Below, piece by piece: positions 24,716 through 34,933 of a stretch of DNA of 64,000 bases; the first letter of the stretch is position 1; each line of letters starts with the position of its first letter. The position numbers and the translations under genes are program-made. The DNA is from Clostridium septicum (lineage in GTDB: Bacteria > Bacillota > Clostridia > Clostridiales > Clostridiaceae): the NCBI RefSeq assembly GCF_003606265.1, contig NZ_CP023671.1, forward strand, positions 1 to 64,000, given 5' to 3'. The notes beneath the pieces are model-generated. The model saw nothing but the letters and a program-made list of their open reading frames with translations. It was not told the DNA's origin and did no database searches.

Positions 24716-27700
24716 ATGATAAAGCAAATATTATTAGAAAATTTTAAAAGGGATACATCTGGAAAAAGATATTTAAGGGGAAAAAGAGTTTTTGAAAATG
24801 ATCTTGTATCAAATATAATTACGGATATTCAAGATGAACTTATTTGTATAGTAGGAAGGGTAATTTCTGAGAATTTTTTTAGTGAGTATTCTACAAAAAT
24901 TGAAGTTGATATTAATAATAAATCTATAATTTCTACATACTGCACATGTGCAGATTATGAAAATCATGAATTTAATAATGATAATTATTGTTGCAAGCAT
25001 TTAAATGCGACTTTTTATAAATTTATGCAAGAAATAGATAAAAATGTTCTTATAAAGGAAAAATTAATTCCAAATACAGTTACAAATGAGATATTTAAAA
25101 AAAATACTAGCGGTACTTTAGATATTTTGCTAGCAAATACAAAGATAACTGAAGAGATAAAAATAGATGTATATATAAATAGAAGAGGATTTAACAATAA
25201 AATAACAGTTGATTTTAAAATTGGAACCAAAGGTATGGCATCCAATAAATTATATGTATTAAAGGATTTAAACCAATTCTTAACAGCATATTACAATAAG
25301 ATACCAGTGAAATATGGAAAAGAGTTTATTTTTGATATAAAAAAACAAAAGCTTACAACAAAAGATAGGATTCTTATAGATTTTATAGAGTTAGTAAAAG
25401 AATTAGATAATACTGCTTCTTTTTCAAGAAGACAGGATAAATATATAGATGGGAAATCTCTTACAATACCTAAATATTTAATAAGACAATTCTTGCTGAT
25501 AATACAAAAGCATAGAGTTTATTTAAATGAAGGTTTTTATTTAAGGCCTGTAGAAGCAGAAATTTTAACAACTTCACCTGAAATATATTTTGATTTAAAA
25601 CTTTTAAAAGAGCAGTATATACTAAGTATTAAAGACTCTCTTCCAGAGACTTTAAGTGATAAAGAAGATATATTTTTAAAGGGAACTACAATTTATATAC
25701 CTAGTTATGATTTTTGTTATAAAGTAGCTCCATATTTTGAGGTTTTTAATAATACTAAAAGCATTTTTTTACCTAAGTGTGATGAAAAGAAAATATTATT
25801 AAATCTTATCCCAGAAATTAATTTAATTTCTAACGAATTAGTATTATCAAAAAATATTAGGAATAAGGTTGTTTCGGAAGAAGTAAAATTTAAGTTTTAT
25901 TTTGACAAAGAAAATAACAATATATCATTAATAGTAAAAGTTACATATGGTAAATATGAGTTTAATATATTTGATGAATTTGAAGAAAAAATAATATACA
26001 GAGATTCTAAGAAAGAAGAGGTAGTTTTATCAACTTTAAGATCTTTAGGGTTTGAATCTAATTTAGATAAATTTTACTTAATTATGGGTGATGATTATAT
26101 ATTTAGATTTTTCAAAAGTGAAGTAGAAAAGCTTCAAAAATTAGGTGAAGTTTTTTATTCTGAAAATTTTAAAGGTATAAAAAATATATCATCTAAGAAT
26201 ATTAAAGGAGAAATAAGAACAGGTAAATATAATTATTTCGAAATGGATTTTAAGTTAGCAGACATTACACCTCTAGAAACTTCTAATATTTTAAGAGCTT
26301 TTAGAGATAATTTAAAATATTATAAATTGCAAAGTGGAGAATATTTAGATTTAGAAGAAATAGAACTTAAAAGTTTTTTAAAACTTTTAGATGTAGTTTC
26401 TGATGTAGATAATATAGAAAATAATAAAGTTATTTTTCCCAAAAATAAGGGAGTTTTTGTAGACTATTATTTAAATGATAATAAAATAAGATATATAAAA
26501 GGTAAAAAAGAGTTATCTGAAATTAAAAATAAATTTAAGTCTATAGATAAATTAAAATTTAAAGAGCCTAGTGATTTAGAAGCTAATTTAAGGATATATC
26601 AAAAACAAGGATATAATTGGTTGAAAACTTTAGATTATTTAGGGTTCGGAGGAATATTAGGTGATGAAATGGGGCTTGGAAAAACTATTCAAATGATAAC
26701 TTTTTTACTATCAAATAAAGGTAAATCCTCATTAGTAATTACTCCTACCTCTTTAATTTATAATTGGAGTTTAGAGTTTAAGAAATTTGCTCCTTCTATG
26801 AAGGTTGCAGTTGCTAATGGAACTAAAGAAGAAAGAGAAGAAATAATAAAAAATAAAGATAACTTTGATATTATCTTAACTACATATAATTTATTAAAAA
26901 GAGATATAGATTTATATAGTGATAAAATATTTGATTACTGTATTTTAGATGAAGCACAGTATATAAAAAATTATAACTCTCAAAATTCAAAATCTGTAAA
27001 AAGAATAAATGCAAATACAAGATTTGCATTAACAGGTACACCTGTAGAGAATTCATTAATGGAACTTTGGTCTATATTTGATTTTATAATGCCTGGTTAC
27101 CTTTATGATGAAAAAAGATTTAGTGTTAGATATTATAAAAAACTTAAAGAAAGTCCTGAAATATTAAATGATCTCAATAGACTTATAAAACCATTTATTT
27201 TAAGAAGATATAAAAAGGAAGTTATTAAAGAGTTACCAAGTAAAATAGAGAAGAGACTTATTGTACCATTAAATGATGAACAGAAAAAAGTTTATGGAGT
27301 ATTTTCTAAACATGCAGTAGAACTTATTTCTAAGAAAGTTAAAGATGATGAATTTAAAAGTAGTAAAATAGAAATATTATCATATATAACAAAATTAAGA
27401 CAACTTTGTTTAGATCCATCTTTATTAATTGAAAATTATACATCTGGAAGTGGAAAAATAGATGCACTTATAGAACTGCTTAATCAAGGAATAGATGAAG
27501 GGCATAAAATACTTGTATTTTCTCAATTTACATCAATTCTTAAAAATATAGCAACTAAACTGAAAGAAGAAAATATTGAATTTAGCTATTTAGATGGATC
27601 TGTTAAAGCAAAAAAAAGAGTTGAAATGGTTGAAAACTTCAATAGTAGTGACAATAATTCAGTATTTCTTATAAGTTTAAAAGCAGGTGGAACAGGTTTA

Positions 27701-27970
27701 AATTTAACATCAGCAGATATAGTAATTCATTTTGATCCTTGGTGGAATCCTGCTGTTGAAGATCAAGCTACAGATAGAGCTCATAGAATAGGTCAGCAAA
27801 ACGTAGTTGAAGTTATTAAAATGATTGCAGAAGGAACTATAGAAGAAAAAATAGTAACATTACAAGATGAAAAAAGAAAATTAATTTCAAAATTAATAGG
27901 AGATGATTTAGCAAATTCTGAAGCTTTAATTTCTTTAAGTGATGAGGATATTCTAAACCTATTTAATTAA
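24716..27970 (+). CDS. SNF2-family helicase with SWIM zinc finger
   Basis: A 1084-residue DEAD/SNF2 ATPase. The N-terminal SWIM zinc finger is at about residues 75-100 (YCTCADYE ... NYCCKHLNATF, CxC-xn-CxH). A long SNF2-associated middle follows. The helicase core starts near 630: motif I GDEMGLGKTIQM, Ia TPTSLIYNWSLEF, II LDEAQYIKN, III ALTGTPVENS, V SLKAGGTGLNLTSAD and VI QATDRAHRIGQ. Likely a DNA translocase that remodels protein-DNA complexes; the exact role in clostridia is not established. It sits between miaB and mutS, breaking the compact order seen elsewhere. RBS GAGGGG. Confidence 0.9.
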   Translation: MIKQILLENFKRDTSGKRYLRGKRVFENDLVSNIITDIQDELICIVGRVISENFFSEYSTKIEVDINNKSIISTYCTCADYENHEFNNDNYCCKHLNATFYKFMQEIDKNVLIKEKLIPNTVTNEIFKKNTSGTLDILLANTKITEEIKIDVYINRRGFNNKITVDFKIGTKGMASNKLYVLKDLNQFLTAYYNKIPVKYGKEFIFDIKKQKLTTKDRILIDFIELVKELDNTASFSRRQDKYIDGKSLTIPKYLIRQFLLIIQKHRVYLNEGFYLRPVEAEILTTSPEIYFDLKLLKEQYILSIKDSLPETLSDKEDIFLKGTTIYIPSYDFCYKVAPYFEVFNNTKSIFLPKCDEKKILLNLIPEINLISNELVLSKNIRNKVVSEEVKFKFYFDKENNNISLIVKVTYGKYEFNIFDEFEEKIIYRDSKKEEVVLSTLRSLGFESNLDKFYLIMGDDYIFRFFKSEVEKLQKLGEVFYSENFKGIKNISSKNIKGEIRTGKYNYFEMDFKLADITPLETSNILRAFRDNLKYYKLQSGEYLDLEEIELKSFLKLLDVVSDVDNIENNKVIFPKNKGVFVDYYLNDNKIRYIKGKKELSEIKNKFKSIDKLKFKEPSDLEANLRIYQKQGYNWLKTLDYLGFGGILGDEMGLGKTIQMITFLLSNKGKSSLVITPTSLIYNWSLEFKKFAPSMKVAVANGTKEEREEIIKNKDNFDIILTTYNLLKRDIDLYSDKIFDYCILDEAQYIKNYNSQNSKSVKRINANTRFALTGTPVENSLMELWSIFDFIMPGYLYDEKRFSVRYYKKLKESPEILNDLNRLIKPFILRRYKKEVIKELPSKIEKRLIVPLNDEQKKVYGVFSKHAVELISKKVKDDEFKSSKIEILSYITKLRQLCLDPSLLIENYTSGSGKIDALIELLNQGIDEGHKILVFSQFTSILKNIATKLKEENIEFSYLDGSVKAKKRVEMVENFNSSDNNSVFLISLKAGGTGLNLTSADIVIHFDPWWNPAVEDQATDRAHRIGQQNVVEVIKMIAEGTIEEKIVTLQDEKRKLISKLIGDDLANSEALISLSDEDILNLFN

Positions 27971-28030
27971 TGAACAAATAGTATCTAAATTAGTATACTA
28001 CAATAGAGTAAGTAAAATTTGGAGGTACTA

Positions 28031-28831
28031 ATGTCATATAGTGATATATATAAATCCATAGGACTAAATACTGAAATTTCTAGATTGAGAAAACAAGCAT
28101 ACATTGGATGGGATAAAGAAGTTAAAATGTTAAAAAATTTAGGATTAGAAGATGGGATGAGAATATTAGAAGTCGGTAGTGGTCCAGGATTTGTAACAGA
28201 GCTTTTACTTAGAGAGTTTCAAAATAGTATTGTTACATCTTTAGATATGGATAATGATTTAATGGAAATAGCAAGAAATAGGTTAGAGGGAACTTTTAAA
28301 AATAGATTGAATTTTGTCAATGAATCAATTTTAAATACATCATTTAAAGATAATACTTTTGATTTTGTATTAGTTAGGTTTGTATATCAGCATATTAATA
28401 ATCCATTGAAAGCAACAAAAGAAATATATAGAGTGTTAAAACCAGGTGGGAAAGTAGTTATTGTTGATATAGATAATGGTATATGGGGAGTTACGAATCC
28501 AGAATTAAAATTGATTCCTTATTTAAATAATAGTTTGGCAAGATTTCAAAATAATTCAGGTGGAGATAGAAATATAGGCAGAAAGTTAATTAAGATATTA
28601 AAATATTCAGGTTTTAAAAATTTAGATTTTCAGATTGTTGTTAAGCATAGTGATCTTATAGGAATGGATAAATTTAAAGATTTGAGTAGTATTAAAAATA
28701 TGCAAAATACTATATTTTCTAAAAACCCTGAAATTTCTAGAATTATATCAAGTTATAATAAATTCTATAATTTAGAGTCTTCAACTATAATTATGTTGGT
28801 TATTATGGCATATGGTGAGAAAAATATTTGA
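28031..28831 (+). CDS. Class I SAM-dependent methyltransferase
   Basis: A 266-residue methyltransferase of the Methyltransf_11/UbiE-like type: motif I ILEVGSGPGFVTELLL, acidic loop TSLDMDNDLME, motif post-I region DFVLVRFVYQHINNP and RVLKPGGKVVIVDID. The substrate is unknown. The start is ATG 28031 (MSYSDIYKS) with GGAGG five bases upstream; a TTG frame extension to 28019 runs through that site. It is followed by a terminator before mutS. Confidence 0.85.
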   Translation: MSYSDIYKSIGLNTEISRLRKQAYIGWDKEVKMLKNLGLEDGMRILEVGSGPGFVTELLLREFQNSIVTSLDMDNDLMEIARNRLEGTFKNRLNFVNESILNTSFKDNTFDFVLVRFVYQHINNPLKATKEIYRVLKPGGKVVIVDIDNGIWGVTNPELKLIPYLNNSLARFQNNSGGDRNIGRKLIKILKYSGFKNLDFQIVVKHSDLIGMDKFKDLSSIKNMQNTIFSKNPEISRIISSYNKFYNLESSTIIMLVIMAYGEKNI

Positions 28832-28832
28832 A

Positions 28833-28865
28833 AAATACGAGCTATTATTTTAATAGCTCGTATTT
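28833..28865 (+). terminator. Terminator before mutS
   Basis: Perfect 15-bp stem AAATACGAGCTATTA / TAATAGCTCGTATTT with a 3-base loop; a short T-rich tract follows. Confidence 0.85.
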
Positions 28866-28935
28866 ATACTTATTTTAAAAATAATTTTATGTTAGAATAT
28901 CATTATATGAATTAAAAATATACGGAGGATTTAAA

Positions 28936-31578
28936 ATGGCATTAACCCCTATGATGAGACAATACCTTGAGGTAAAGGAAAGATATTCAGATTGTGTTCT
29001 TTTCTTTAGACTTGGAGATTTTTATGAAATGTTTTTTGATGATGCAAAAACTGCATCAAGAGAACTAGAATTAGTATTAACAGGAAGAGATTGTGGATTA
29101 GAAGAAAGAGCGCCTATGTGTGGTATTCCATTTCATGCATCTACTTCATATATATCAAGACTTGTATCTAAAGGATATAAAGTGGCGATATGTGAACAGG
29201 TTGAAGATCCAGCAGTTGCTAAAGGGATAGTTAAAAGAGATGTAATAAAGGTTATTACTCCAGGTACATATATAGATCAAAATGGAGATAATGAATATAA
29301 AAATACTTACATAATAGCATTATGGGAAGAGGAAGGTAAATTTGGAATATCATCTTCAGATATTTCTACAGGAGAGTTTAAAACAACTTCCTTTAAAAGC
29401 TTAAAATCAACTTTATTTGATGAGATTTCAAAAATAGATCCTAAAGAAATTATAGTAGATATTAATATTAATGAAAGTCTTTTAAAAGATATTTCATCAA
29501 TAAATGGAGCTTTAATAACTAAAAGAGATTTCAATGTTTTCAAATGTACTAAAGAAGAGCTTGTTGAACAGTTTAGTACATCTGAAATTGAGGAATTAGA
29601 TAATTGTGCTAATATATCCTCTTCTGTATTACTAAAATATATACATGAAACTCAAAAGATAAGCTTAACTAATATAAATACACTTGAATATTATGACATA
29701 ATAAATTATATGACTATTGATGGTAATTCAAGAAGAAATCTAGAATTAACGGAAAGTCTTAAAGAAAAATCCAAGAAAGGTAGTTTAATATGGGTACTAG
29801 ATAAAACAGCTACTTCTATGGGGGGAAGATCTTTAAGAAAATGGATTGAAGAGCCTTTAATAATAAAAAAAGAAATAGAAAAAAGGTTATTAGGAGTTGA
29901 AGAACTATATAATAATATTTCTTTTAATGAAGATTTAAGAGTTAGTCTAAAAGAAATTTATGATATAGAAAGAATTGTTGGAAAAATATCAAATAAAAAT
30001 GTAAACGGAAAAGATCTAGTATCATTAAGAACTTCTTTAGAGAAGATTCCAAGCATTAAAAGACAACTTAAAGAATGTACTTCTCCATTGCTTAAAGAAT
30101 GGTTTAATGAATTAGATGAACTTATAGATATTAGAGAGTTATTATCAAATGCTTTATTAGATGATCCATCAATTGCTTTAAAAGAAGGTAATATAATAAG
30201 AGATGGCTATAACCAAGAAGTAGATGAGCTAAGAAAAGCCAAATCTCATGGGAAGGAGTGGATAGCATCTCTTGAAAATAAAGAAAGAGAATTTACTGGA
30301 ATTAAGTCATTAAAAGTAGGATATAATAAAGTCTTTGGATATTATATAGAAATATCAAAGGCAAATTATAATTCAATTCCAGAAGGCAGATATGTAAGAA
30401 AACAAACTCTTTCAAATGCAGAAAGATTTATAACTCAAGAATTAAAAGAAATGGAAGAGAAAATATTAGGAGCTGAAGAAAAATTAATTTCATTAGAATA
30501 TGATATTTTCATAGATATTAGAGAAAAAGTAGAAAAAGAAATATCAAGACTTAAAAAAAGTGCTAAAATTATTGGTAATTTAGATTCTTTATCAACTTTA
30601 GCTTTAGTATCAGTTGAAAATGATTATGTTAAACCTAATATTAATGAAGAGGGAATTATAGACATAAAAGATGGTAGGCATCCTGTTGTTGAGAAAGTTA
30701 TTTCAAATGGAGAATTTGTAGCTAACGATACAACATTAAACCAAAGAGATAATCAATTACTTTTAATTACAGGACCTAATATGGCTGGTAAATCTACTTA
30801 TATGAGGCAGGTAGCATTAATTACTCTTATGGCTCAAATAGGATCATTTGTACCAGCTAAAAAAGCGAATATATCAATATGTGATAAGATATTTACAAGG
30901 ATAGGTGCTTCAGATGATTTAGCAGGTGGAAAATCTACATTTATGGTGGAAATGTGGGAAGTATCTAATATATTAAAAAATGCTACATCTAAAAGTTTAG
31001 TTTTATTAGATGAAGTTGGAAGAGGTACATCTACTTATGATGGTTTAAGTATAGCTTGGTCAGTAATAGAATATATTTCAAATAATAAATCTCTTAAATG
31101 TAAAACTTTATTTGCAACTCATTATCATGAATTAACTAAGTTAGAAGGCGTAATAAATGGAGTTAAAAATTATTCTGTAGCAGTAAAAGAAATAGATGAT
31201 AATATTATATTTCTTCGTAAAATAATAGAGGGTGGAGCAGATCAATCTTATGGTATTGAAGTGGCTAAACTTGCAGGATTACCTATAGATGTTATTAATA
31301 GGGCAAAGGAAATATTAGAATCTTTAGAGGGAAATACTGATTTAAGTAAAGAAAATAAAAAAGAAATATTTAAGTCTGAAATAGCTATAGATAATTGTAA
31401 AGTTGAAGAGAAAGTACCTAATAAAGAAATAGGAAATAATTATCAAATGGATTTTACTATGCTTGAAAAAGAAAATCTTGTAAATAATATTGCAGATATA
31501 GATGTTATGGGATTAACTCCTATGGAAGCTATGAACACCTTATATAAATTTGTATTGGAAGCCAAGAAATTTAAGTAA
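28936..31578 (+). CDS. mutS: DNA mismatch repair protein MutS
   Basis: An 880-residue MutS1 ATPase that recognises mismatches. The N-terminal mismatch-binding motif is [11 protein letters not shown] (Phe and Glu that contact the mispair). The connector, lever and clamp regions follow, then the ATPase with Walker [29 protein letters not shown] (Walker B) and FATHYHEL. The C-terminal end ([14 protein letters not shown]) is the usual MutS tail. RBS GGAGG. mutL begins 13 bases after the stop, in the same operon. Confidence 0.97.
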   Translation: MALTPMMRQYLEVKERYSDCVLFFRLGDFYEMFFDDAKTASRELELVLTGRDCGLEERAPMCGIPFHASTSYISRLVSKGYKVAICEQVEDPAVAKGIVKRDVIKVITPGTYIDQNGDNEYKNTYIIALWEEEGKFGISSSDISTGEFKTTSFKSLKSTLFDEISKIDPKEIIVDININESLLKDISSINGALITKRDFNVFKCTKEELVEQFSTSEIEELDNCANISSSVLLKYIHETQKISLTNINTLEYYDIINYMTIDGNSRRNLELTESLKEKSKKGSLIWVLDKTATSMGGRSLRKWIEEPLIIKKEIEKRLLGVEELYNNISFNEDLRVSLKEIYDIERIVGKISNKNVNGKDLVSLRTSLEKIPSIKRQLKECTSPLLKEWFNELDELIDIRELLSNALLDDPSIALKEGNIIRDGYNQEVDELRKAKSHGKEWIASLENKEREFTGIKSLKVGYNKVFGYYIEISKANYNSIPEGRYVRKQTLSNAERFITQELKEMEEKILGAEEKLISLEYDIFIDIREKVEKEISRLKKSAKIIGNLDSLSTLALVSVENDYVKPNINEEGIIDIKDGRHPVVEKVISNGEFVANDTTLNQRDNQLLLITGPNMAGKSTYMRQVALITLMAQIGSFVPAKKANISICDKIFTRIGASDDLAGGKSTFMVEMWEVSNILKNATSKSLVLLDEVGRGTSTYDGLSIAWSVIEYISNNKSLKCKTLFATHYHELTKLEGVINGVKNYSVAVKEIDDNIIFLRKIIEGGADQSYGIEVAKLAGLPIDVINRAKEILESLEGNTDLSKENKKEIFKSEIAIDNCKVEEKVPNKEIGNNYQMDFTMLEKENLVNNIADIDVMGLTPMEAMNTLYKFVLEAKKFK

Positions 31579-31591
31579 TGGAGGTGGTTTA

Positions 31592-33538
31592 ATGAAACGG
31601 ATAAATTTATTAGATGAAAATACATCTAATAAAATAGCAGCAGGAGAAGTTGTTGAGAGACCTTCTTCTGTAGTTAAAGAGTTGGTAGAAAACTCTATTG
31701 ATGCAGATTCAAAGAATATAACTATAGAAATTGAAGATGGTGGAATTTTACTAATAAGAGTTATAGATGATGGCAATGGAATACATAAGGAAGATATAAA
31801 TAAGGCGTTTTTACCACATGCTACTTCTAAAATAAGTACAGTAGAAGATATATATTCTATAAATACATTAGGATTTAGAGGAGAAGCACTTCCTTCTATA
31901 GCTTCTGTTAGCAAGATATTATTAAAAAGTAAACAGGAAGATGAGAATTTTGGAAAAGAAATCAAAATAGAAGGAGGAGAATTATTAGAAACTAATGAAG
32001 TAGGTATGAATAAAGGAACCTTTATAGAAGTACGTGATTTGTTTTATAATGTACCTGCTAGAAAAAAGTTTTTAAAAACTACTTCCCGTGAGACAGCATT
32101 GATAAACGATATAATAACAAGAATTGCATTATCTAATCCTAATATATCTTTTAAGTTATATAGTAATGGAAAAAAGTTAATCCATACATATGGAAATGGA
32201 AACTTAAAAGATGTTATTAGAAACTTATACAGTAAAACGATTAGTGAAAATATAATTTATTTTGAGTCCAATGGAGATGAATTATCTTTATATGGATATA
32301 TAGGTAAAGAGGAAATTGCAAGAGGTTCTAGAAATAATCAAAGCATATTTGTAAATGGAAGATATATAAAAAATAAAACTATTGTTGCAGCAGTAGAAAA
32401 TGCTTTTAAATCTTTTGCAACGGTAAATAAATTTCCTTACTTTGTATTATTTGTAGAAGTTTATCCGGAATTTGTAGATGTAAATATACATCCAACTAAG
32501 GCTGAGATTAAATTTAAAGATGAAAGATTAATATTTAAAAGAGTTTTCGATTGTATTCATTGTTCTTTTAAAGAAGCTGTTTTTAACACTTTTTCTATTA
32601 AGGAAGAGGAAGAAGGTTATATTTATAAAGATGAATCTAAGAATATATCCTTTGAAATGGCTTATAAAGAGCCAATAAATGAGCATAAAAATCATATAAA
32701 TATGCCATTATTTGATGGAATAGATGATAAAAAAGATATAGTTAATATTCCAAGAGAAGTGTCTAGTGATGATATACAAAAAGAAGAGGAGATTTACAAT
32801 AAATTAAGAAGTTTAAAAGAAGAAAAAATTATAAATAGAGACTTTAATATGCCAACAAAAGTAGAGGTACCGATTAATTTAAAAAATAGTAAAATTGAAA
32901 ATGAAGAAAGTTATTCTAAAAATGAAGTCGAAGTAAATACAAAAGAAAGATTACCTAAGTTTCCAAAGCTTAGAATAATAGGACAATTTAATAAAACTTA
33001 TATTTTAGGAGAGTATGACGAAGTATTATATATGATAGATCAACATGCTGCTCATGAAAAAATATTATTTGAAAAATATTTAAATAATATTGAAAGTGGA
33101 AGTATAGTAGTTCAACCATTATTAATTCCAAATCTTATTGATTTAACACTGGATGATTATAGTTATTATGAAGAAAATAAAGAAGTTTTTAAAAATGCAG
33201 GTTTTAAAATAGAAAATTTCGGTGGAAATACTCTATCTTTAAAAGAGGTTCCTTATTTTTTAGGAAAGCTTGATGCTAAAAATTTATTTTTAGAAATATT
33301 AGATAATTTAAAGGGGTTAGGATCTGGGAAAACTTCTGAAGTGAAATACAATAAAATAGCAACTATGGCATGTAAAGCTGCAGTTAAAGCAAATGATTAT
33401 TTAAATAATATAGAAATGGAAAAATTACTAAATGATTTAAGGTATATAGATGATCCTTTTCATTGTCCTCACGGAAGACCTGTTATAGTGAAATTTACTG
33501 GATATGAATTAGATAAAAAATTTAGAAGAATAATTTAA
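31592..33538 (+). CDS. mutL: DNA mismatch repair protein MutL
   Basis: A 648-residue GHKL ATPase partner of MutS. The ATP-binding motifs are VVKELVENSIDADS, RVIDDGNGI, ATSKI and LGFRGEALPSI. The C-terminal dimer domain contains the endonuclease motif DQHAAHEKILFE (DQHA(X)2E(X)4E), present in species lacking MutH, and CKAAVKANDYL plus CPHGRPVI. The start is ATG 31592 (MKRINLLDENTSNKI) with GGAGGTGG upstream; an earlier TTG at 31550 overlaps mutS. Confidence 0.97.
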   Translation: MKRINLLDENTSNKIAAGEVVERPSSVVKELVENSIDADSKNITIEIEDGGILLIRVIDDGNGIHKEDINKAFLPHATSKISTVEDIYSINTLGFRGEALPSIASVSKILLKSKQEDENFGKEIKIEGGELLETNEVGMNKGTFIEVRDLFYNVPARKKFLKTTSRETALINDIITRIALSNPNISFKLYSNGKKLIHTYGNGNLKDVIRNLYSKTISENIIYFESNGDELSLYGYIGKEEIARGSRNNQSIFVNGRYIKNKTIVAAVENAFKSFATVNKFPYFVLFVEVYPEFVDVNIHPTKAEIKFKDERLIFKRVFDCIHCSFKEAVFNTFSIKEEEEGYIYKDESKNISFEMAYKEPINEHKNHINMPLFDGIDDKKDIVNIPREVSSDDIQKEEEIYNKLRSLKEEKIINRDFNMPTKVEVPINLKNSKIENEESYSKNEVEVNTKERLPKFPKLRIIGQFNKTYILGEYDEVLYMIDQHAAHEKILFEKYLNNIESGSIVVQPLLIPNLIDLTLDDYSYYEENKEVFKNAGFKIENFGGNTLSLKEVPYFLGKLDAKNLFLEILDNLKGLGSGKTSEVKYNKIATMACKAAVKANDYLNNIEMEKLLNDLRYIDDPFHCPHGRPVIVKFTGYELDKKFRRII

Positions 33539-33567
33539 GTTAAGGATTAATAATAAAGGAGAATTTA

Positions 33568-34494
33568 ATGAAAGAAAAAATACTAGTTCTTGCTGGGCCT
33601 ACAGCAGTAGGAAAGACTGAATTATCAATAAAATTAGCTAAAAAACTTAATGGAGAAATTATTTCAACAGATTCTATGCAAATTTATAAACATATGGATA
33701 TAGGTTCAGCTAAAATTTCGGAAAATGAAATGGATGGAATTAAACATCATATGATAGACATTGTAGAACCTGATACAGAATTTTCAGTTTCAGATTATAA
33801 AGAAATGGCATCTAAATGTATAGATGATATTATAAGCCGTGGGAAAGTACCTATTTTAACTGGAGGAACTGGATTGTATATAAATGCATTAACATGTAAT
33901 ATGAATTTCACAGAAGCTGGAAATGATAAAGAGTATAGAGAATATCTTGAAAAATTAGCTGATGAAAAAGGGAATAAGTTTATTCATAATAATTTAAAAG
34001 ATATAGATCCTATAAGTTTTAAAGAAATACACTATAACAATAGAAAAAGAGTTATTAGAGCTTTAGAGGTATATAAATTAACAGGTAAGCCTTTTAGTTC
34101 ATTTAATGCTGGAGATGACTTTTATAAAAGTAAATATGATGTTTTTTATTATGTTTTAAATATGAATAGAGAAAAGTTATATAATCGCATAAATAAAAGA
34201 GTAGATATTATGATGGAAAAAGGATTATTAGAAGAATGTATAAAATTAAAGGAAATGGGATATAATTCATCTATACAATCAATGCAAGGAATAGGATATA
34301 AAGAAATATTATATCATCTTGAAGAGGGACTTTCTTTAGAAGTAGCAATAGATATGGTTAAACAAGGATCAAGAAATTATGCTAAAAGGCAAATAACTTG
34401 GTTTAAGAGAGATCCAAGAGCTAAATTTAAAGATAAAGATATTTTAAGCGATGACGATATATTCTCAGAAATAATTAGAGAGTTTACTAAATAA
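33568..34494 (+). CDS. miaA: tRNA dimethylallyltransferase MiaA
   Basis: A 308-residue enzyme that transfers a dimethylallyl group to A37 of tRNAs, giving the substrate for MiaB encoded at 22722. P-loop [28 protein letters not shown], the catalytic region [15 protein letters not shown] and the late QGIGYKE and [14 protein letters not shown] are present. RBS AAAGGAG. It lies 29 bases after mutL and 43 bases before hfq. Confidence 0.97.
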   Translation: MKEKILVLAGPTAVGKTELSIKLAKKLNGEIISTDSMQIYKHMDIGSAKISENEMDGIKHHMIDIVEPDTEFSVSDYKEMASKCIDDIISRGKVPILTGGTGLYINALTCNMNFTEAGNDKEYREYLEKLADEKGNKFIHNNLKDIDPISFKEIHYNNRKRVIRALEVYKLTGKPFSSFNAGDDFYKSKYDVFYYVLNMNREKLYNRINKRVDIMMEKGLLEECIKLKEMGYNSSIQSMQGIGYKEILYHLEEGLSLEVAIDMVKQGSRNYAKRQITWFKRDPRAKFKDKDILSDDDIFSEIIREFTK

Positions 34495-34537
34495 TTAGGT
34501 ATAATTATTATATATTCCTGTTTAGGAGGTGTGTAGT

Positions 34538-34768
34538 TTGAATAAGGGAGTAAATAATTTACAAGATATTTTTTTAAATGGAGCACGAAAAAATAAAATT
34601 CCAGTTACTATTTATTTATCCAATGGATTTCAACTTAAAGGATTTGTTAAAGGATTTGATAGCTTTACAGTAGTTTTAGATTCAGATGGAAAACAAATGT
34701 TAATTTACAAACATGCAATTACTACAATTACACCTGGAAAATCAATATTATTTAATGAGTCAGAATAA
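34538..34768 (+). CDS. hfq: RNA chaperone Hfq
   Basis: A 76-residue Sm-like RNA chaperone. Sm1 is [42 protein letters not shown] (the FLNxxRK and GFDxF signatures) and Sm2 is YKHAITTI. The start is TTG 34538 with AGGAGG eight bases upstream; a GTG at 34529 overlaps the site and is rejected. Last gene of the mutS-mutL-miaA-hfq operon, ending at a terminator. Confidence 0.96.
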   Translation: MNKGVNNLQDIFLNGARKNKIPVTIYLSNGFQLKGFVKGFDSFTVVLDSDGKQMLIYKHAITTITPGKSILFNESE

Positions 34769-34796
34769 AAAAAGCAAAGTACTTCTTTGCTTTTTT
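34769..34796 (+). terminator. Terminator of the mutS-mutL-miaA-hfq operon
   Basis: Stem AAAAAGCAAAG / CTTTGCTTTTT with a 5-base loop and T-run, starting at the hfq stop codon. Confidence 0.9.
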
Positions 34797-34896
34797 ATTG
34801 TAAAAATTTTATTAGTTTATATGAATATAAGTTAAATGCTGGTTAAGTTTCTAATTATATGGTATTATTTAAATGATATAGGATTTCTAGTTAGAG

Positions 34897-34933
34897 AGGA
34901 GGAGCTACTTATAAATTTAGGTAGCATTACTAA
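34897..34933 (+). promoter_or_regulatory. Ribosome binding site separated from its start by a hairpin
   Basis: A strong AGGAGG (34897-34902) lies 31 bases before ATG 34934, far too distant for normal use. Between them bases 34904-34925 form a hairpin: GCTACTTA pairs with TAGGTAGC (one G-T pair) around a 6-base loop. Removing the hairpin leaves nine bases of spacing, which is normal. A weaker AGG within the hairpin's 3' arm is the alternative site. Confidence 0.6.

Noticed and set aside
31540..31965. 141-residue frame on the minus strand
   Set aside because: It is a shadow of the highly conserved mutL start and the mutS end.
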